Positions 15,605 through 19,646 of a stretch of DNA of 19,646 bases are shown one piece after another. The stretch's first letter is position 1; every line of letters begins with the position of its first letter. Position numbers and translations under genes: made by a program. Below the pieces are notes generated by a model. The model searched no databases and was not told where the DNA came from. It saw only the letters and a list, made by a program, of their open reading frames with translations. Source of the DNA: Bacteroidales bacterium (GTDB taxonomy: Bacteria; Bacteroidota; Bacteroidia; Bacteroidales; UBA932); the NCBI GenBank assembly GCA_017471085.1, contig JAFUWW010000021.1, positions 1 through 19,646 on the forward strand, in the 5' to 3' direction.

Positions 15605-15612
15605 TATATTTG
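15605..15612 (+). promoter_or_regulatory. -7 element of the HAMP-trkH-helicase promoter
   Basis: TATATTTG is a perfect TAnnTTTG element and ends only 5 nt before the ATG at 15618. The expected transcription start therefore falls at or within a few bases of that ATG. No TTG lies at the proper -33 distance (the sequence there is TTAC). Either the mRNA is nearly leaderless or translation begins at the in-frame ATG at 15669. Confidence 0.55.
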
Positions 15613-15617
15613 CATTT

Positions 15618-16451
15618 ATGTTGACAAGGTTAAAAAACTGGTGGAGCGGTTTCACGCTGTCCCTGAAGATGAAAATCACCCTCTCGCTCAGCGCCATCGC
15701 CGTGGTCCTGTTCATTTCCAGCGTCATTTCCTGGCTGGAATACCGTCGCATGTCCACCTACGTGTCCACCCTCATCGCGGAGGACATCCGCAATATCCGC
15801 ATCGCCCAGGAACTCCTGGATGCGGCCGATACCTACAACCTGCAGATGCTGGCCGTCATCGGCGACGAGTCCGTCACGGAACAGCCCCCCTTCGACAGGG
15901 CTGCTTTCCTTTCCAGGTGCGACTCCCTGCGGGAATCGACCGTAGGTATCAGCGCCGAGTCCATGGCCGATTCGGTCCTGTACGCCTATTCGGCCTATAT
16001 GCTGGCTTCCACGGAGTTGCAGGATGTGCTGCAGTCCAGTTTCATCGACACGCGGGATTGGTACTTCAACCGGCTCCAGCCCCTTTTCGGGCGGATGAGA
16101 GGCTATCTTGGCAACCTGAGCGACAGCATGTACCAGGAGCTCCAGCAGAATTCCGAAGACTTCGACAGCGGTTTTTACCGCAGCATCATGCCCAGTACGG
16201 TGGCCGTGCTGGTGGGCATACTCCTGGTGTTCCTCCTCATGTTCTACATCATGTCGGACTACGTGAATCCGCTGTACAAGATGCTGGAAGGGCTCAAGAA
16301 CTACCGGATCTACCGGCACAGATACACGTATACCTTCGACGGAAAAGACCAGCTGGCCGACCTTAACGCCGAAATCACGGACGTGACCGAGGAGAACCGG
16401 CAGGTCCGCCGCCGCCTGGCCGAAATGCGCGAGGAAAAGAAACAGCCATGA
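15618..16451 (+). CDS. Two-TM HAMP-domain membrane protein without an output domain
   Basis: A 277-aa inner-membrane protein of no named family that I recognise. A first transmembrane segment lies at about 19-40. A helical extracytoplasmic domain of about 150 residues (EDIRNIRIAQELLDAADTYN... to about 190) recalls four-helix-bundle sensors of chemoreceptors and histidine kinases. A second transmembrane segment lies at about 193-212. After it, YVNPLYKML (215-223) and GKDQLADLNAEITDV (242-256) look like the two helices of a HAMP linker, and the protein then ends in a charged helix. No kinase, cyclase or chemoreceptor tail follows. The gene overlaps trkH by 4 bp (ATGA), implying coupled translation and perhaps a complex. 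ATG 15618 is used; ATG 15669 (260 aa, still with TM1) is an alternative because the promoter lies so close. Function unproven. Confidence 0.75.
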   Translation: MLTRLKNWWSGFTLSLKMKITLSLSAIAVVLFISSVISWLEYRRMSTYVSTLIAEDIRNIRIAQELLDAADTYNLQMLAVIGDESVTEQPPFDRAAFLSRCDSLRESTVGISAESMADSVLYAYSAYMLASTELQDVLQSSFIDTRDWYFNRLQPLFGRMRGYLGNLSDSMYQELQQNSEDFDSGFYRSIMPSTVAVLVGILLVFLLMFYIMSDYVNPLYKMLEGLKNYRIYRHRYTYTFDGKDQLADLNAEITDVTEENRQVRRRLAEMREEKKQP

Positions 16452-17896
16452 ACCTGAAGGTCATATCGAGAAACGTGGGCATCGCCCTCCTGGTGAGTGC
16501 GCTGTTCATGCTCCTGTCGGTGCTGGTTTCCCTCATCGACGGGCAGGACAGCGCCCTGGCGCCGCTCCTGATCAGTTTCTCCATCACCTTCATCGTGGGT
16601 ATCTTCCCCTTCATCTTCGTGCGGAAGACCGAGCAGATCACCCTGAAAGACGGGTACATGATCATCTTCCTGTCCTGGCTGCTCTCCTTCATTTTCGGCG
16701 CGCTTCCGTATGCCCTCTGGGGCGGGCCTTTCACAGTGGTAAATGCCTGGTTCGAAAGCGTTTCCGGCTTCACGACAACCGGCGCCACCATTCTGGAAGA
16801 CATAGAATCCCTGCCACGGAGCCTGGTGTTCTGGCGGTCGGCCACGCATTTCATCGGCGGCCTGGGTGTCGTGGTGTTCCTGCTGCTGATCATCCCCAAC
16901 TCGTCGCCCGTGCGGCTCCGGCTCACCAACATGGAGCTGTCGTCGCTGTCCCGGGACGATTACCGCAGCCGGGCCAACAAGACGGTGTTCATCTTCGCCT
17001 ACGTGTATCTGGGCCTGTGCGCCGCCGCTTTCTTCAGCTTCTGGGCTGCGGGGATGCCGGCGTTCGACGCCATCTGCCATGCTTTCAGCGTCTGTGCCGC
17101 GGGCGGTTTTTCGTCAAGGAACCTCTCCATCGGCTCGTTCGGGTCGCCGCTCATCGCAGCGGTGGCAACGGTATATATGTTCCTGGCTTCCGTACACTTC
17201 GGCCTGCTGTTCGTGGCCATTGTCACGCGTTCGCTCCGGCCTTTGAAGAATACGGTGCTCCGGTTCTATGTCATCGGCCTGGCAGTGCTTGCCGTCATCA
17301 GTTCCGTCTCGCTCAAGATGAACGGGGTGGACGGTTCCTGGGGCAGCGCTTTCCTGGACGGTACCTTCCATGTGGTGAGCTACGCTTCCACCACGGGTTT
17401 CGGCTATACGGACAATGCCGCCTGGCCTGTCCTGCCCAGCTTCATGCTGGTGATCTGCAGCCTTATCTGCGGGTGCGCCGGTTCCACCACCGGCGGTCTC
17501 AAGGTCGACCGCGTGCTCATGCTGTTCAAGGCCATCCACATGCAGATCCAGAAGGCCATCTATCCGTCGGCCATCTTCGAGGTGCGCATGGGGCGGCGCG
17601 TGATGCGGGACGAGGAAATCTATCCCCACGTACTGTACATTTCGCTGTTTTTCCTGCTCATCGCCATCTCCACCATCCTCTGCATGCTGGTGGGGGACCC
17701 CAACGACCATGCCTTGCTGGGGTCGCTGGCGTCGCTCACCAATGTGGGCCCTTCGCTGGGAGAAATCGGCACTTTCGGCAATTACAATGCGGAGCCTGCG
17801 GCGCTCAAATTCATTTTTTCGGCCGATATGTTCCTGGGCCGCGTGGAAATCTATCCGATCCTGGCGGTGTTCTACAATATCTTCCATAAGAAGTAG
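16448..17896 (+). CDS. trkH: TrkH/KtrB family potassium uptake channel protein
   Basis: A 482-aa inner-membrane protein forming the K+-conducting pore. It has four pseudo-repeats, each with a selectivity-filter loop carrying the key glycine: SGFTTTGAT (G112), SVCAAGGFS (G219/G220), SYASTTGFG (G317) and LTNVGPS (G434). The C-terminal GRVEIYP motif and hydrophobic segments throughout agree with the family, and the length is normal. TrkH normally needs a cytoplasmic RCK/KTN protein (TrkA or KtrA) for gating, and Bacteroidales often have trkA next to trkH. Here the neighbour is instead the HAMP-domain protein, whose stop overlaps this start by 4 bp. TrkA must be encoded elsewhere or be absent. 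The helicase gene follows after 6 bp. Confidence 0.95.
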   Translation: MNLKVISRNVGIALLVSALFMLLSVLVSLIDGQDSALAPLLISFSITFIVGIFPFIFVRKTEQITLKDGYMIIFLSWLLSFIFGALPYALWGGPFTVVNAWFESVSGFTTTGATILEDIESLPRSLVFWRSATHFIGGLGVVVFLLLIIPNSSPVRLRLTNMELSSLSRDDYRSRANKTVFIFAYVYLGLCAAAFFSFWAAGMPAFDAICHAFSVCAAGGFSSRNLSIGSFGSPLIAAVATVYMFLASVHFGLLFVAIVTRSLRPLKNTVLRFYVIGLAVLAVISSVSLKMNGVDGSWGSAFLDGTFHVVSYASTTGFGYTDNAAWPVLPSFMLVICSLICGCAGSTTGGLKVDRVLMLFKAIHMQIQKAIYPSAIFEVRMGRRVMRDEEIYPHVLYISLFFLLIAISTILCMLVGDPNDHALLGSLASLTNVGPSLGEIGTFGNYNAEPAALKFIFSADMFLGRVEIYPILAVFYNIFHKK

Positions 17897-17902
17897 GGGA
17901 GT

Positions 17903-19417
17903 ATGGACAGGAGCGCTTTTCTCTATGACCGTTTCCTGGAGCGGTTTCCTTACGAACCCACTTCGTGCCAGAGCGCGCTGCTTTCCCAGGTGGCTTCTTT
18001 CCTCACATCGGACGATGGCGACATCCTGGTGGTGAACGGCTACGCCGGTACCGGAAAGACCACTGCCGTGGCTGCGGTTATCGGAGCCATGACTGCGCTG
18101 GAAGTGCCGTGCGTGCTGCTGGCGCCTACCGGCAGGGCGGCCAAGGTGCTGTCCCTGTATGCCGGGCGGCCGGCTTCCACCATCCACAAGCATATCTATC
18201 GGCAAAAATCTTTCGGGGCCGACGGGTTCGGGCAGTTCTCGCTTTCCTTCAACAAGGCCCGCGGGGCGCTGTTCATTGTGGACGAAGTGTCGCTGATCGG
18301 CATAGATTCCAGCGGAAAGGGCGGGGCTTTCGGGTCCGGGAACCTGCTGGAAGACCTGGTGCAGTTCGTGCGGTCCGGGGTGGATTGCCGGATGATCCTG
18401 CTGGGCGATGCCGCACAGTTGCCGCCCGTCGGGCTGGACGCTTCGCCCGCCCTGGCGCGGGAATACATGTCCGGTTTCGGCGGGGTGTCCTATGCCACGC
18501 TGACTACGGTGGTGCGGCAGGCGGCCGGGTCCGGTATCCTGGTGAATGCCACGCATTTACGCTCTTTGCTGCCTTCTGTGGAGGACGGGGTGGGGATGTC
18601 TGGGCAGTCTGGACTTTCACGGTCTGGGCTTTCGCTGTCAGGGCAGTCTGGACTTTCGTTGTCTGAGCTGGGGCTGTCTGGGCTTTCGTTGTCCGAGCTG
18701 GGGCTTTCCTGCACCGGCTTCCCGGATATCGAACGCATTGCCGGAGGGGAGCTGCTGGAGACCCTGGCCGATGCCTATTCCCGCTACGGAGAGGAAGAGG
18801 TGGTGGTCCTGTGCCGCTCCAACAAGCGGGCGAACCGCTACAATGCCGGCATCCGGGCGCAGGTGCTTTACCGGGAAGAGCAGCTGGTGCGGGAAGACAA
18901 GCTGATGATTGTGAAAAACAGTTACGCCTGCTCCCTGGAGGGCACCGATTACATTGCCAACGGCGACATGGCCCGCCTGGTTTGGATCCGCCATTTCGAA
19001 GAGCGCTACGGCCTGCACTTTGCCGATGCCTGCCTGTCCTTCCCGGATTACGGCGACCAGGAGGTGGAGATGAAAGTGCTCCTGGACACGCTGCTGTCCG
19101 AATCCCCCTCGCTGGGCTACGAAGAGTCAAACGCTCTGTATCAGGGAGTTCTGGCCGATTATGCCCATCTCACCACCAAGAAAAAGCGCTACGAGGCCGT
19201 GCGTTCCGACCCTTTCTTCAACGCTTTGCAAATCAAATATGCCGCCGCCATCACCTGCCACAAGGCCCAGGGCGGCCAATGGAAATGCGTCTTCGTGGAC
19301 AACCCCTTCTGGCAAGATTTCCTGGTGGCCGATGACCTGAAATGGCTCTACACCGCCCTCACCCGTGCCGTGAAGAAGGTCTATCTGGTCAATTTCCCGA
19401 AGGAACTATTTGTTTAA
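17903..19417 (+). CDS. RecD-like superfamily 1B DNA helicase (AAA/UvrD_C_2)
   Basis: A 504-aa ATP-dependent helicase. Motifs in order: Walker A GYAGTGKT (46-53), motif Ia APTGRAAK (74-81), Walker B FIVDEVS (124-130), motif III LLGDAAQLPPVG (166-177), arginine motif VVRQ (203-206), motif V ITCHKAQGGQW (450-460) and motif VI LYTALTRAVK (482-491). This order and the C-terminal half match the RecD2-like/UvrD_C_2 helicases common in Bacteroidota. They are thought to act in DNA repair or replication; the exact role is not established. Residues 233-269 form a Ser/Gly/Leu-rich repeat inserted between the two RecA-like domains, which explains the extra length over the roughly 460-480 aa I expect for homologues. 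A Shine-Dalgarno-like AGGGGAG precedes the ATG. The TAA stop is also the first part of the downstream satellite. Confidence 0.93.
   Translation: MDRSAFLYDRFLERFPYEPTSCQSALLSQVASFLTSDDGDILVVNGYAGTGKTTAVAAVIGAMTALEVPCVLLAPTGRAAKVLSLYAGRPASTIHKHIYRQKSFGADGFGQFSLSFNKARGALFIVDEVSLIGIDSSGKGGAFGSGNLLEDLVQFVRSGVDCRMILLGDAAQLPPVGLDASPALAREYMSGFGGVSYATLTTVVRQAAGSGILVNATHLRSLLPSVEDGVGMSGQSGLSRSGLSLSGQSGLSLSELGLSGLSLSELGLSCTGFPDIERIAGGELLETLADAYSRYGEEEVVVLCRSNKRANRYNAGIRAQVLYREEQLVREDKLMIVKNSYACSLEGTDYIANGDMARLVWIRHFEERYGLHFADACLSFPDYGDQEVEMKVLLDTLLSESPSLGYEESNALYQGVLADYAHLTTKKKRYEAVRSDPFFNALQIKYAAAITCHKAQGGQWKCVFVDNPFWQDFLVADDLKWLYTALTRAVKKVYLVNFPKELFV
18599..18706 (+). repeat. In-frame coding minisatellite inside the helicase gene
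   Basis: It encodes units SGQSGLSRSGLSL (233-245), SGQSGLSLSELGL (246-258) and SGLSLSELGL (259-268). The clearest pair is a 30-bp direct repeat, 18647-18676 and 18677-18706, with three mismatches. All units are multiples of three, so changes in copy number would keep the frame. The peptide is low complexity and lies between motif III and the second motor domain. Confidence 0.88.
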
Positions 19418-19646
19418 AGCACGGTTTCTGCCTTCTGTGACGTGAAGTGTGCTTTAGTCATCGTCTTGCATGGGCACTAAAGCACATTATCGGCTTTCTG
19501 TAGCGTGAAGTGTGCTTTAGTCATCGTCTGGCATGGTCACTAAAGCACGGTTTCTGCCTTCTGTGACGTGAAGTGTGCTTTAGTCATCGTCTTGCATGGG
19601 CACTAAAGCACATTATCGGCTTTCTGTAGCGTGAAGTGTGCTTTAG
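19415..19646. repeat. 63-bp palindromic satellite with 126-bp higher-order A/B period
   Basis: GTGCTTTAG recurs at 19449, 19512, 19575 and 19638, an exact 63-bp spacing. Units alternate: A contains CGGTTTCTGCCTTCTGTGAC and B contains ATTATCGGCTTTCTGTAGC. The 126-bp A+B block starting at 19415 recurs at 19541 essentially unchanged as far as the window reaches. Each unit has a 10-bp perfect inverted repeat, GTGCTTTAGT (19449-19458) with ACTAAAGCAC (19476-19485), around a 17-nt loop. The first TAA of the array is the helicase stop codon. The array runs off the window end, so its full size is unknown. No ORF is credible in it. Confidence 0.93.

Noticed and set aside
15618..16451. Histidine kinase or chemoreceptor
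   Set aside because: The protein ends just after the HAMP-like region, and the next gene is trkH; there is no H-box, ATPase or signalling hairpin, and no frameshifted remnant of one.
19415..19646. CRISPR array or a simple rho-independent terminator
   Set aside because: Units are identical across their full length with no variable spacers. The hairpins lack a following T-run, so they are not standard terminators.

Overview
The window is chromosomal DNA from a member of the Bacteroidota, most likely an uncultured gut-type Bacteroidales. Evidence: a SusC/SusD pair, a DUF4954-type protein, a Bacteroidales-style ROK regulator and RecD-like helicase, and several promoters of the Bacteroidota type (TTG/TTTG, about 20 nt, TAnnTTTG). 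Coding DNA is rich in G+C, with mostly G/C third positions, while the divergent promoter regions are very A+T rich. I cannot name the genus; a Rikenellaceae-like or 'Cryptobacteroides'-like lineage would fit. No tRNA, rRNA, CRISPR array, transposase, integrase or phage gene is seen.

Layout. (1) 1-306: four copies of an 83-bp tandem repeat carrying two interlocked inverted repeats. (2) 366-3570, minus strand: a three-gene operon of ketosynthase, phytoene-desaturase-like FAD oxidoreductase and FabG-like reductase, driven by a strong promoter at 3605-3636. It looks like part of a specialised fatty-acyl or polyene (aryl-polyene/flexirubin-like) pathway. (3) 3782-8987, plus strand: a SusC/SusD outer-membrane uptake pair with no enzyme or regulator beside it, closed by a strong terminator at 9010-9044. 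(4) 9105-13002, plus strand: a promoter directly behind that terminator drives a DUF4954 beta-helix protein and a membrane-anchored CapD/WbpM-type nucleotide-sugar dehydratase, probably for surface glycans. A hairpin at 13019-13059 serves both this operon and the convergent one. (5) 13073-15482, minus strand: a ROK/NagC-type regulator followed by a class I aminotransferase; a 9-bp dyad overlaps the ROK promoter. (6) 15618-19417, plus strand: a two-TM HAMP protein without an output domain overlaps a TrkH potassium transporter by 4 bp, followed 6 bp later by a RecD-like helicase that carries an in-frame coding minisatellite. (7) 19415-19646: a second palindromic satellite, 63-bp units in an alternating A/B order (126-bp period), which begins on the helicase stop codon and runs off the window.

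Most genes are ordinary core or accessory Bacteroidales functions. The least explained material is the three repeat systems: the pseudoknot-ordered 83-bp array, the 63/126-bp array, and the helicase repeat. The HAMP-TrkH coupling comes next. Both ends of the window lie inside repeat arrays, so it may simply be a contig broken at repeats.
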